A stretch of 41,737 bases of DNA from contig JBAQLV010000014.1 of the NCBI GenBank assembly GCA_049302185.1, positions 1 through 41,737 of the forward strand, given 5' to 3'. The notes below the pieces were generated by a model. That model had not been told where the DNA came from and did no database searches. It worked only from the letters and a program-made list of their open reading frames with translations. Numbering within the stretch: the first letter of the stretch is position 1; each line of letters begins with the position of its first letter. Both the position numbers and the translations under genes were made by a program. Shown here in pieces: positions 1 through 7,068 of the stretch. Source of the stretch: UBA1546 sp049302185 (lineage in GTDB: Bacteria > Nitrospirota > Thermodesulfovibrionia > Thermodesulfovibrionales > UBA1546).

Positions 1-51
1 TTCTTTTAAGATTGCTACGATCTGTGTTTCCGTGAATCTCGTCCTCTTCAT
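1..51 (-). CDS. IS3-family transposase OrfA (IS911/IS3 HTH type), 5' fragment
   Basis: This is the beginning of an OrfA: 17 codons starting MKRTRFTETQIVAILKE, the typical opening of the helix-turn-helix OrfA of IS3-family elements, which binds the element ends. It runs off the window edge. The start is the ATG at 51-49 with AGGAGG a few bases upstream. An identical copy starts at 41685 on the other strand. Confidence 0.75.
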   Translation of the reverse strand, partial: MKRTRFTETQIVAILKE

Positions 52-123
52 TTAGAACCTCCTGACGGTTATTTTGCCAGAAAGCTCTACTTACAGAGTG
101 TCTGCTTTTAGGGGAAGCTTACG
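1..123 (-). mobile_element. IS3-family element, partial left-end copy
   Basis: The first 123 bases are the exact reverse complement of 41613-41735 at the other end. The shared segment carries the start of an IS3-type orfA preceded by a strong AGGAGG site. Identity stops at 123, where different sequence begins, so this is taken as the element edge. Only the edge and the first codons of the transposase are present; the rest lies outside the window. Exact terminal inverted repeats cannot be set from one end alone. Confidence 0.8.
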
Positions 124-239
124 CTTGTAGTCGCCCTTGGTTTGGATAAGAAGGGCAAAAAGCATATCCTTGGATATGGCAAGGGGCCACAGAGAACTCC
201 ACTGTCTGTGCCAATCAGAGAGGCGTGGACTTGATATAA
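124..239 (+). pseudogene. IS256 (mutator)-family transposase relic
   Basis: Reading from 124 gives VVALGLDKKGKKHILG, and from about 174, one frame over, WQGATENSTVC. Together these match the conserved mutator-type transposase stretch that normally reads VVVALGI(D)..G.K.VLGLW.GATEN. A frameshift splits the two parts and a stop follows at about 239, so the copy is dead. It abuts the IS3-family edge at 123, suggesting the IS3 element jumped into an IS256 copy. It belongs to a different subgroup from the relic at the right end. Confidence 0.65.
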
Positions 240-288
240 CTAAAAAGGTTAAAAAAGATAAAGGGTAGGGGATATGAATTAACTTAAA

Positions 289-996
289 TTATGGAACGTA
301 GCCCTCTTCCCAACTTATTTCCTCAAGGCCCTGCATTTCTGAAAGTCTTTTCGCGATCTCGCCAAAGCGGTTAAGACCCTTAGAAACCAATCGAAAACGA
401 TATGTCATGGTCTGAGGTGAAAGAGTCTGTTGAATATTGATGAACTGAATGGTAAGTTCGGAATATTCGGCTAAGGTCTTCTTAATCTGCTCAATCGGCT
501 TTTCCATTCCCCCGAATTTCAAGACAAGGACTGTATATATATCGTGGGGGAATAACGTCTTTAATTGACGGAGGCCGAAAAGGATCAAAAGGCTTAAGAT
601 GGTGCTCGAAATAGCAGGGAAAAGATAACCTGCTCCAACTGCCAGTCCAAGGCCTGTTACAAGCCAGAGACCAGCGGCAGTAGTAAGTCCCCGCACAGAG
701 CCTTTCCCTTTAATGATTGCTCCGGCCCCCAGAAAACCCATACTCGCAATGGCATAGGAGGCTATACGCCCCGGGTCCAGACGTACTACTGAATTAGCAT
801 TCAGATGACGGAAGAGTTCTTCCATGTGGAGGGAGAGCATCATCATAAGGCAGGCCCCCACACTGACTAAGAGATTGGTGCGAATGCCAGCGGCCTGCCC
901 GTGGGACTCTCGTTCAAAACCAACTGCCCCTCCCAGCAAAGCCGCGAGAATCAGCTTACCTAACTCTACTAAAGATTCATGTGAGTCCAACATCAC
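289..996 (-). CDS. mgtC: MgtC/SapB family membrane protein
   Basis: This 235-residue protein has the MgtC/SapB N-terminal domain: several hydrophobic helices and the hallmark segment GGAVGFERE (about residues 22-30) followed by AGIRTNLLVSVGA and the motif GAGAIIKG near 92-99. MgtC proteins sit in the inner membrane and are linked to magnesium limitation, F1Fo-ATPase inhibition and acid adaptation; the substrate, if any, is unresolved. The C-terminal 85 residues form a soluble ACT-like tail. The start is uncertain between two adjacent Met codons. The gene stands alone, with a bidirectional hairpin terminator about 50 bases upstream of its start. The family call is firm, the physiological role is not. 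Confidence 0.88.
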   Translation of the reverse strand: MMLDSHESLVELGKLILAALLGGAVGFERESHGQAAGIRTNLLVSVGACLMMMLSLHMEELFRHLNANSVVRLDPGRIASYAIASMGFLGAGAIIKGKGSVRGLTTAAGLWLVTGLGLAVGAGYLFPAISSTILSLLILFGLRQLKTLFPHDIYTVLVLKFGGMEKPIEQIKKTLAEYSELTIQFINIQQTLSPQTMTYRFRLVSKGLNRFGEIAKRLSEMQGLEEISWEEGYVP

Positions 997-1046
997 TTAA
1001 CTATAGTCAATCCTTTATAAAATTTAATTTCAATTTAATTTTAATC

Positions 1047-1085
1047 AAAAGAATTCCCCGAAGCTTTGCTTCGGGGAATTCTTTT
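1047..1085. terminator. Perfect 18-bp hairpin, bidirectional terminator-like
   Basis: An 18-base arm, AAAAGAATTCCCCGAAGC, is followed by a 3-base loop (TTT) and its exact complement. The A/T-rich outer ends give a U-tract in both directions. It follows the stop of the malic enzyme remnant (minus strand) and probably was that gene's terminator. Confidence 0.75.
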
Positions 1086-1086
1086 G

Positions 1087-1260
1087 TCATCTTTCTTTTC
1101 TTGCCACGCCGGTCCTGTAAGCAGCATCTGAAACACTTGAAGCAACTGTTGTAAAAACCTTTCTATCAAAGATACCCGGCACTATGTAGTCTTCACTCAC
1201 ACTCAGTTCCTTCTCATTAACCATTGAGGCTATTGCCTTAGCAGCAGCGCAGTATTGAAT
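1087..1260 (-). pseudogene. Malic enzyme C-terminal remnant
   Basis: The minus strand encodes about 58 residues ending at a stop at 1087-1089, including AAAKAIASMV, EDYIVPGIFDRKV and YRTGVARKER. This is the usual C-terminal tail of bacterial NAD(P)-dependent malic enzymes (malate to pyruvate plus CO2). No start and none of the catalytic or NAD-binding parts are present. The reading joins directly to an unrelated ATPase fragment upstream, so a deletion or rearrangement removed the rest. Confidence 0.7.
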
Positions 1261-1394
1261 GTCTGACCGTGCTGGGAAGCGGCCAAGCTTATAAAGGTGG
1301 TTTTTCCGGCTTGCCGCGGACCTGTGATGAGTACAGCAGGAAACTGCCTAAGCGTATTATTCAGAACCTGGGAAAGTGCCCTCTGTATATACAT
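1261..1394 (-). pseudogene. AAA_14/DUF4143-type ATPase N-terminal fragment
   Basis: From the ATG at 1394-1392 the minus strand reads MYIQRALSQVLNNTLRQFP and then AVLITGPRQAGKTTFI, a clear Walker A (P-loop) in the position typical of AAA_14 proteins that carry a DUF4143 domain. After about 40 residues the similarity ends, where the malic enzyme tail begins in another frame, and translation stops soon after. The promoter and start are intact, so only the head of the gene survives. Confidence 0.65.
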
Positions 1395-1401
1395 ATCTGA
1401 A

Positions 1402-1431
1402 ATTATAAAGTTTGAACTTTATAATTGTCAA
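1402..1431 (-). promoter_or_regulatory. Promoter with palindromic operator over the -10 box
   Basis: On the minus strand TTGACA (1431-1426) and TATAAT (1407-1402) are separated by 18 bases, just upstream of the ATPase fragment start at 1394. A perfect palindrome with 12-base arms, AATTATAAAGTT/AACTTTATAATT around TG, covers 1401-1426 and includes the -10 box and most of the spacer. A repressor binding there would block RNA polymerase; who binds is not known. Confidence 0.6.
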
Positions 1432-1626
1432 GGCTCTTTACGCGTGGGCGATAATAAATCGAGGCAATATTGCGGGAGTTTTAATAGCGGCCTATTCCGA
1501 CTTTACTGCCGCGTGGAAGCCGAGGACGAACTGATTAACATGCTGCCTGAAGAAAAAAACCTTAACTATTCCTTTACCACACATTATGTGATAACTCAAT
1601 TATCTCAAAAGGGATATAAGGGGAAA
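1432..1626. other. Intergenic stretch, no supported gene
   Basis: I see no convincing gene here. A plus-strand reading of 131 residues spans 1297-1692 but crosses the promoter, the hairpins and the ATPase fragment and has no recognisable domain. A short reading (GVLIAAYSDFTAAWKP) near 1470-1535 looks membrane-like and could be a decayed gene scrap. Confidence 0.4.
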
Positions 1627-1653
1627 GGGGTGAGAGGCTTAGCCTCTCACCCC
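1627..1653 (-). terminator. Hairpin terminator of the cytochrome operon
   Basis: GGGGTGAGAGGC, a 3-base loop and the exact complement form a 12-bp stem about 30 bases past the stop of the cytochrome b gene on the minus strand. A T-containing tract (TTTCCCCTT) follows in that direction. Confidence 0.6.
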
Positions 1654-1681
1654 TCTGGGGGGAAACATCGTAAAAACTTAT

Positions 1682-2323
1682 TCAATCAGTGATTGTGCCG
1701 TGCTCCGGTTCTTCTTCATACCCGCTGAACATTGCCTTTATATGGGCAAAGGTCGTATGTCCGAGTGTTGCGAGATAGAAATGGACGATGATAAATGCGC
1801 TGAAGAATATGAAAAGGAGGACATGAATCATATCCGCTATCTGTATCCCTCCTATAAGATTAACAACCGGCGAGAAGAGTTTCGGATCCCAAAGTAAAAG
1901 ACCTGTGATAATCTGGACGGGGATAAGGGCTGCCATAATCATAAGATATGATACCTGCTGCATCGGGTTGAATTTATTATCTGGCGTAGAGTGATGAGGA
2001 TTCTGGTCTCCGACCATTATGCCCCACCCATAGAATTTGGCTTGACGCAGTGCCTTTTTAGTAAATTCTATCGGATGGTGCAGAGGAGGGATATAGATTT
2101 TGATTTTAAACGTGAGGAGGTAATAGAGAAGCCATATGAAGTAATTCGCCAGGAGAATAAACCCTGTCCAGCTGTGGATGTCAACAGCCGTCTCAAAGGA
2201 GAAAAGGTTGATGATATTGCCGAACCTGATTTGAGCGCCGGTCAGGATCAAGATGATAAAACCCCCTGCATTTACCCAGTGCCAGATTCTTATCGGTAGT
2301 GGATGAAGATATATCTTTTTCAT
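1682..2323 (-). CDS. Cytochrome b561-type di-haem membrane subunit
   Basis: The 213-residue protein has about four transmembrane helices (residues 19-35, 52-72, 123-145, 165-187) and fits the Ni/Fe-hydrogenase/formate-dehydrogenase type b cytochrome family (PF01292). Candidate haem ligands are H7 and H15 in LHPLPIRIWHW, H50 in the second helix, and H167 and H181, spaced 14 apart in the last helix. Such subunits exchange electrons with the quinone pool. Its start shares one base with the stop of the upstream 13-haem cytochrome c gene (TAATG), so the two are translationally coupled and likely form one complex, much like CbcA-CbcB pairs of Geobacter. Direction of electron flow is not shown by the sequence. 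Confidence 0.85.
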   Translation of the reverse strand: MKKIYLHPLPIRIWHWVNAGGFIILILTGAQIRFGNIINLFSFETAVDIHSWTGFILLANYFIWLLYYLLTFKIKIYIPPLHHPIEFTKKALRQAKFYGWGIMVGDQNPHHSTPDNKFNPMQQVSYLMIMAALIPVQIITGLLLWDPKLFSPVVNLIGGIQIADMIHVLLFIFFSAFIIVHFYLATLGHTTFAHIKAMFSGYEEEPEHGTITD

Positions 2324-4182
2324 TATTTCTTACCTCCCTTCCCCATCCTTCTTAAAGACCTGAGGGGTGAAGTTATTATTCTAAAGCTGATATGGCCTAT
2401 CGGTACAGCTATGCCGCCGATCAGGGCAACGATAAAGAGGACATCAAACAGCTTCACATTTGTACTGCCGAGGGCATAAAATTTACTAACTGGTAATATT
2501 GAAAATACTGAGTTAAGCACTTCTCTTTTCGCATTTAAGATTGTCGACTTACCTTCAGCTTTTTTAACTATAATGAAAACATCTTTAAAGAGCTTTGCAT
2601 CAGGACGATGGCACTTTTCGCAGTCTTTTGTTGCCTCGGCTTTACTACCGATCATATGTGCTTCCACGGCTGTTCGCACGTCCATCTTTCCCATAAAGAC
2701 TGTTGTTACACCTTTCTTGTACAATTGTGCAAACAGATCCCAGACCTCTTTGGCATCTATGCTGCCATCTGCATTCGTGTCGATCTTTGCCATTAGCCCG
2801 TCAGAATCTGTATCTAAAATCTTTAACAGCTCTTCCTCGGGTAACGGTTTACCGGTTTTACGGTCATACAGACTGAGATAGATTGCTCTTTTAGCACCAG
2901 GAGAATGACATGCAGCACAGGACACAACATCAAAATGGGCTTCTGCAAATGAAGGCAACGATATCGGAGGGTTTGAGAGCCATTTGTTATGGGCTTTTTC
3001 AGCATTTTTATGACATCTAATACATCCTTCTTTTATCTTCGTTGATGTTGATGTGTCCTGAACGTCATGTGCATTATGACAGGAAGAGCAGATAGGAGCC
3101 TTCTCATTCCCTTTAATTCTTCCCATATAATGGATGCTTGCTTCGTATGAACTGTTTAGTTCGCCATGACATTTATTGCACGATTTTAAACCCAGGGTCT
3201 TATCTGTCTTTGCCCTGGCGACAGAATGAGCAGCACCGTGACAGTCTGTGCATACAGGCGCATTCAGGTTGCCCTTTGCCAGCATATTGGAATGAATGCT
3301 CCCCTGATACTGTTTGTATTTTTCAGAGTGACACCCCTTGCATACCTCTGATACAGATATTGATAGTTCGCGTTTGCTCCCGAAGGTTTTTATCGGGTGC
3401 GATTTTTTCGAGAATGAGACATGACAATCAGAACAGTTGTGATTGCTGTGCACCGATTTCCTTAGAGTTGCTTCATTGATTGTCAGAGAAAGAGTTTCCC
3501 CTTTCATTGAGAGACTTAAATCTTTTTTGTGACAGGCGAGACAATACTGCGGGTTACTTGCTGTTTCTTTCCACCCTGAGACTTTGCTGATGGAGTGGGA
3601 ACCATGGCAATCTGAACACGGCGGGGCATTTGCCCGGGTTATGGCTTGCTTATGTATTGGCCTTGCCAGAACCTGTTCATTGCTATGGCATGTCTTGCAA
3701 GCATTTGAAATCTGAATTGCAAACTCTTTTTTGCTTGCATACTGGGCTGACGGGTGTTTGTCCATAGAGATTGTGCTGTGGCAGTTGGTGCAGGACAGGA
3801 AGCCGTGTACAGTATTTTTGAAGTGGCTTTCTTCAATGTAAACAGAAACTTTTTCCTTGTTCTTGAATGTCTTGACAATGCCCTGTGCTGAGTGGCAGCC
3901 CATGCACATTGCAGCCTCGTCGGATTTCAGGGCATCAGAAGCTATTGCTATGCGCGAGAGAAGTGTCAGTCCGATGAGCAATGACATCAGGGGGAGCAGG
4001 CATATAAATAGCAGGCCTGAAATAGGTCCGAGGATGAAGACGCCTATGGTTGGCGCCTTCAGGTATCTTACCTGTCTGTTGCCAGGGAGAAATTTTTCAT
4101 GGCCTAATTCAATGTTCTCTCCGTTGGACAGATTCCAGTAAGTTCCCTTTTTTACGACTTGTCCGCCATAAAATCTGAACAT
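2323..4182 (-). CDS. Membrane-anchored 13-haem cytochrome c with an EF-hand loop
   Basis: The 619-residue protein contains 13 CXXCH haem c sites beginning at residues 93, 131, 162, 189, 214, 250, 281, 311, 335, 365, 387, 422 and 521. A 43-residue N-terminal segment precedes a long hydrophobic helix (44-77); a second helix (579-600) and a basic tail end the protein, so the haem domain is expected to be periplasmic and held at both ends. Between haems 12 and 13 lies a calcium-type loop DTNADGSIDAKE (468-479) preceded by a half-loop DTDSDG, which is unusual for this class. It is followed without gap by a b-type cytochrome gene, suggesting a quinol:cytochrome c oxidoreductase feeding extracellular or periplasmic acceptors. 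An AAAGGAGGTAG site precedes the ATG. The acceptor is unknown. Confidence 0.88.
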   Translation of the reverse strand: MFRFYGGQVVKKGTYWNLSNGENIELGHEKFLPGNRQVRYLKAPTIGVFILGPISGLLFICLLPLMSLLIGLTLLSRIAIASDALKSDEAAMCMGCHSAQGIVKTFKNKEKVSVYIEESHFKNTVHGFLSCTNCHSTISMDKHPSAQYASKKEFAIQISNACKTCHSNEQVLARPIHKQAITRANAPPCSDCHGSHSISKVSGWKETASNPQYCLACHKKDLSLSMKGETLSLTINEATLRKSVHSNHNCSDCHVSFSKKSHPIKTFGSKRELSISVSEVCKGCHSEKYKQYQGSIHSNMLAKGNLNAPVCTDCHGAAHSVARAKTDKTLGLKSCNKCHGELNSSYEASIHYMGRIKGNEKAPICSSCHNAHDVQDTSTSTKIKEGCIRCHKNAEKAHNKWLSNPPISLPSFAEAHFDVVSCAACHSPGAKRAIYLSLYDRKTGKPLPEEELLKILDTDSDGLMAKIDTNADGSIDAKEVWDLFAQLYKKGVTTVFMGKMDVRTAVEAHMIGSKAEATKDCEKCHRPDAKLFKDVFIIVKKAEGKSTILNAKREVLNSVFSILPVSKFYALGSTNVKLFDVLFIVALIGGIAVPIGHISFRIITSPLRSLRRMGKGGKK

Positions 4183-4226
4183 TTTTACTACCTCCTTTCT
4201 TTGGATTTAGATTTTCTAATAGTTAA

Positions 4227-4255
4227 AATATATAGACAGTCTTATAAAAAGTCAA
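4227..4255 (-). promoter_or_regulatory. Sigma70-type promoter of the cytochrome operon
   Basis: On the minus strand TTGACT (4255-4250) and TATATT (4232-4227) are separated by exactly 17 bases. The -10 box lies about 45 bases before the cytochrome c start and its ribosome-binding site. Confidence 0.6.
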
Positions 4256-4379
4256 TTATAATTTTCTATGCCCTGATGCCCCGGCCTGATTGTTTGAAGC
4301 AATATATCTTAACGGGGCCTGATATTTAAATCTATTGTCAAGTGAATATTAGTTATAAGAGATTGAACTCCTCCTCTTC

Positions 4380-4407
4380 TTGACAATGTAGTCTCAGGCA
4401 TGATAAT
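4380..4407 (+). promoter_or_regulatory. Sigma70-type promoter for the nadD operon
   Basis: TTGACA (4380-4385) and GATAAT (4402-4407) are separated by 16 bases. The -10 box ends 7 bases before the ATG at 4415, so the transcript would begin at or next to the start codon. Confidence 0.6.
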
Positions 4408-4414
4408 TAACTAC

Positions 4415-4588
4415 ATGACACCCAAAAGGACAAAGCTGAAAAAGCTTCAATCCCTTTTATTGAAATTATCACGGGAGGGCAGGATAATATTGCCCAGTTC
4501 TTATAAACCCCCTGCGCATCCCAAATTCAGAAAAAATGTAAAAGGCACGCCTTTTTTTGATGCTGTTATTGAGGGCAGAAGGTTGTGA
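4415..4588 (+). CDS. Small basic protein, antitoxin C-terminal-like
   Basis: From the ATG at 4415 the product is 57 residues: a basic head (MTPKRTKLKKLQSLLLKL), then SREGRIILP, a proline-rich middle, and an end reading GTPFFDAVIEGRR. The pattern short helix, EGRI.LP, then G.P....VIE.RR resembles the C-terminal half of Phd-type antitoxins that partner PIN (VapC) toxins, which end with GKPLSE.VIEDRR. The DNA-binding N-terminal half and an adjacent toxin are both missing; instead the stop overlaps the GTG start of nadD. It may be a remnant kept for coupling to nadD, or an unrelated small protein. An upstream ATG at 4400 lies within the promoter and is less likely. Confidence 0.5.
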   Translation: MTPKRTKLKKLQSLLLKLSREGRIILPSSYKPPAHPKFRKNVKGTPFFDAVIEGRRL

Positions 4589-5241
4589 AACTCGGCATAT
4601 TCGGCGGGACATTTAATCCAATCCACTACGGGCATCTCAGAGTCGCAGAAGAGGTTAAGGAAAAACTCGGACTCAATAAGATTATCTTTGTGCCGTCAGG
4701 CAACCCTCCGCTCAAGGACACAGAGCTTGCAGATGCAAAACACAGGTATAGAATGGTGCGGCTTGCCGCATCTAAAAATCACTCCTTTGCTGTTTCTGAT
4801 ATTGAATACAAAAAGAAGGATAAATCTTATTCTGTAGACACGCTTGAAAGGCTTCACCGCATTTATCCTGGCGCAAGGTTTTATTTTATAGCCGGCATTG
4901 ATGCTTTTATTGACATTCCTAACTGGTGGCAGCCTGAGAGGCTTGTCAGCCTTGCGGATTTTATAGTCGTCTCAAGGCCGGCTTTTAAATTCGTAAGCCT
5001 TGCCTCTTCACCATATCTGAAAATAAATAAAAATATTCTCAAAAATCTTGATGATGCAAAACTTCAGAACTACAAAACAAAACTAAAGAGCGGCAGGGAT
5101 ATAATAATGATGTATATTATGCCTGTTGAGATATCAGCAACCGGCATCAGAAAGCTGATAAAGCGCAGAAAAAGCATAAAATATCTATTGCCAGAAGAAG
5201 TTGAATCCTATATAATTACTCATAAGATTTACAGAAGTTAA
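4585..5241 (+). CDS. nadD: Nicotinate-nucleotide adenylyltransferase
   Basis: NadD transfers AMP from ATP to nicotinate mononucleotide, the penultimate step of NAD synthesis in the cytosol. The 218-residue protein has the nucleotidyltransferase signature GGTFNPIHYGHLRVAEEV near its start (dinucleotide-binding GG.F.P.H.GH), YSVDTLERL, the FIAGIDAF substrate loop, and the closing ATGIRKLIKRRKSIKYLLP motif matching the family ISSTxIR segment. The start is GTG, overlapping the previous stop by GTGA. In many bacteria nadD sits next to rsfS, as here. Confidence 0.95.
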   Translation: MKLGIFGGTFNPIHYGHLRVAEEVKEKLGLNKIIFVPSGNPPLKDTELADAKHRYRMVRLAASKNHSFAVSDIEYKKKDKSYSVDTLERLHRIYPGARFYFIAGIDAFIDIPNWWQPERLVSLADFIVVSRPAFKFVSLASSPYLKINKNILKNLDDAKLQNYKTKLKSGRDIIMMYIMPVEISATGIRKLIKRRKSIKYLLPEEVESYIITHKIYRS

Positions 5242-5244
5242 GAG

Positions 5245-5353
5245 TTGCCCGCCTCGGACGGGTTCGCTCTCCTCGGCGAGTCGGCCGAGGCGACCTGAGG
5301 CGAAAGAGTTAAGAGTTTTGACTTCTAACTTTTCACTTCTAACTTCTAACTTC
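5245..5353. repeat. Composite repeat: GC palindrome plus heptanucleotide tract
   Basis: Between nadD and rsfS, a GC-rich part (CTCGGCGAGTCGGCCGAGG, 5263-5281, self-complementary in part) is followed by a tract of about 7-base period built from variants of ACTTCTA (5313-5353). The same core CTCGGCGAGTCG recurs inside hemC at 14161-14172, and similar heptamer tracts lie in other genes of the window. Confidence 0.65.
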
Positions 5354-5379
5354 AATATGGAAAGGAGGATAATCCTTTA

Positions 5380-5724
5380 ATAAAAAGTAAAGCCAAAGCC
5401 CTTGCAGCAGCGAAGATAGCAATGGATAAGAAAGCCGTGGATGTGCTTGTCCTCGAGCTGAAAGGCTTATCCATCATTGCAGATTATTTCATTATCTGTT
5501 CAGGAGAAAGCACAACACAGGTCAGGGCAATTGTTGAGGCAATAGAAGAGAACTTTTCCAAGAAAAGCATTCGTCCCATCGGAATTGAAGGACTGAATTA
5601 CAGCCACTGGGTGTTAATGGACTACGGAGATATCATTATTCATGTGTTTGAAGAAGAAACAAGGGCATACTATCAGCTTGAAAAACTCTGGCTTGATGCG
5701 CCGAGGATACCCTATGGGTCGTAG
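5380..5724 (+). CDS. rsfS: Ribosome silencing factor RsfS, probable non-AUG start
   Basis: RsfS binds ribosomal protein L14 on the 50S subunit and blocks subunit joining in slow growth. The family core is clear: VLELKGLSIIADYFIICSG, then the C-terminal HWVLMDYGDIIIHVF segment. The only in-frame ATG (5422) would cut off KAKALAAAKIA, which matches the conserved start of RsfS proteins. The ribosome-binding site AAGGAGG (5362-5368) lies 8-11 bases before an in-frame TTA (5377) or ATA (5380). I place the start at ATA 5380, giving 114 residues, the normal family length; a sequencing error in the A-rich stretch is an alternative. A strict ATG-only call would be 5422-5724. Confidence 0.85.
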   Translation: MKSKAKALAAAKIAMDKKAVDVLVLELKGLSIIADYFIICSGESTTQVRAIVEAIEENFSKKSIRPIGIEGLNYSHWVLMDYGDIIIHVFEEETRAYYQLEKLWLDAPRIPYGS

Positions 5725-5754
5725 GCCTGTAGAAGGAAAGGGTCATAACTGACA

Positions 5755-7068
5755 ATGGGTAAAATTGCAATATTTATATTCATCCTTTTTCTTGCCGGGC
5801 TTGGGGGCTTTGCATATGTCAACCAAGAAATAACAACAATCAAAATACCTTTTGGCGACGCATATGAGACTCCCAAGATAGCCCTGATACTCTTTTCATG
5901 TGTCGCAGGAGCGCTTGCGATGCTCGTTGTCTTTACTATAAGAGACACAAAACGCTTTATAGATAACCTTCAGTATCAGCGCAGGCAGAAAAAAGAGGCA
6001 AGGGTTCAGGAGATGTATTCAAGGGCGCTGAATGCGCTTCTTGCTCATAATGAGGATGAGGCAAAGGAATCGCTTGAAAGCATCCTTGCAGAAGAGCCGA
6101 AACATCTTGATGCGCTGCTCAGGCTTGGCGATATTGCATCTTCGGAAGAAGACTATCAGAAGGCAATGAACTTCTATAACAAGGCATTTGCTTTCAACCA
6201 GCAGAACCCCGAGGTGCTGTTCTCGCTTGAAAACCTGATGGAAAAAACAGGAAGGTGGGCAGAGGCGCTGAATTACATAGAGAAAATCCTCGACATAGAT
6301 ACTGACAATCTCAGCGCTCTCTATAAAAAGAGGGCTATTCTCGAAAGGGATGAAAAATGGGACGAGCTTGTTGAGGTGCAGAAGACGATATTGAAACATG
6401 AGCATACAGAAAAAGACCGGCAGAGGGAGCAGATGAACCTCCTTGGATATAAGTATGAATACGGCCGCTACAGCCTTGAACGCGGGGATATTGAAAAGGC
6501 AAAGAAACTGTTCAAGACACTGCTCAGGCTGGATGTAGATTTTGTGCCGACATACATCGGACTTGCCGAGGTAATGCTCAGGGAAGGCGAGTCAGAAGAT
6601 GCCGTTGACTTTCTTGAAAAGAGCTATGATCAGACATCATCCCTGATAATTCTTGCAAGGCTTGAAGATTTGCTTATAAGCATTGGAGAACCTTCAAGGC
6701 TTATAAGGCTTTATGTCAACAGCCTGTCAAAGAAGCCTCAGAACCATGCGCTGAGATTTCTGCTTGGGAAGCTGTATTACAGGCTTGAGATGATAGACGA
6801 TGCATTTGAAACATTTTCTTACGTTGATGCAAGCGGGATGGCGTCCCCTGAACTTTACCAGATAATGGGAGACCTTTATCTCAGACGAAATCAATGCGAC
6901 AAGGCAGCGGTGGAATTCAAAAAAGCTGTGGACATGAAAATAGCGTTCCGGCTTCCTTACTGGTGTTCAGCCTGCGGCTACTCATCACAGGACTGGTCCG
7001 GCAGGTGCCCGAGCTGCAATAACTGGAATACATATACGTTCAAACTTCATGGGGCAGACAAAATTTAA
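5755..7068 (+). CDS. lapB: LapA-LapB fusion: membrane TPR protein with zinc ribbon
   Basis: The 437-residue protein starts with a LapA-like (DUF1049) region: helices at 1-21 and 43-65 around an extracytoplasmic loop. A cytoplasmic array of about eight TPR repeats follows (residues 80-395), and the protein ends with a rubredoxin-like ribbon with C404, C407, C418 and C421 (WCSACG and RCPSC). LapB in E. coli has one helix, TPRs and the same ribbon, and regulates LpxC proteolysis by FtsH and lipopolysaccharide assembly; LapA is a separate neighbouring gene there. Here both parts are one chain. The end of the gene overlaps the RNase P gene by 20 bases. LPS control is inferred by homology. Confidence 0.8.
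   Translation: MGKIAIFIFILFLAGLGGFAYVNQEITTIKIPFGDAYETPKIALILFSCVAGALAMLVVFTIRDTKRFIDNLQYQRRQKKEARVQEMYSRALNALLAHNEDEAKESLESILAEEPKHLDALLRLGDIASSEEDYQKAMNFYNKAFAFNQQNPEVLFSLENLMEKTGRWAEALNYIEKILDIDTDNLSALYKKRAILERDEKWDELVEVQKTILKHEHTEKDRQREQMNLLGYKYEYGRYSLERGDIEKAKKLFKTLLRLDVDFVPTYIGLAEVMLREGESEDAVDFLEKSYDQTSSLIILARLEDLLISIGEPSRLIRLYVNSLSKKPQNHALRFLLGKLYYRLEMIDDAFETFSYVDASGMASPELYQIMGDLYLRRNQCDKAAVEFKKAVDMKIAFRLPYWCSACGYSSQDWSGRCPSCNNWNTYTFKLHGADKI

Noticed and set aside
1297..1692. A 131-residue plus-strand reading
   Set aside because: It crosses a promoter, a terminator hairpin and the reverse of an ATPase fragment, has no domain and no ribosome-binding site.
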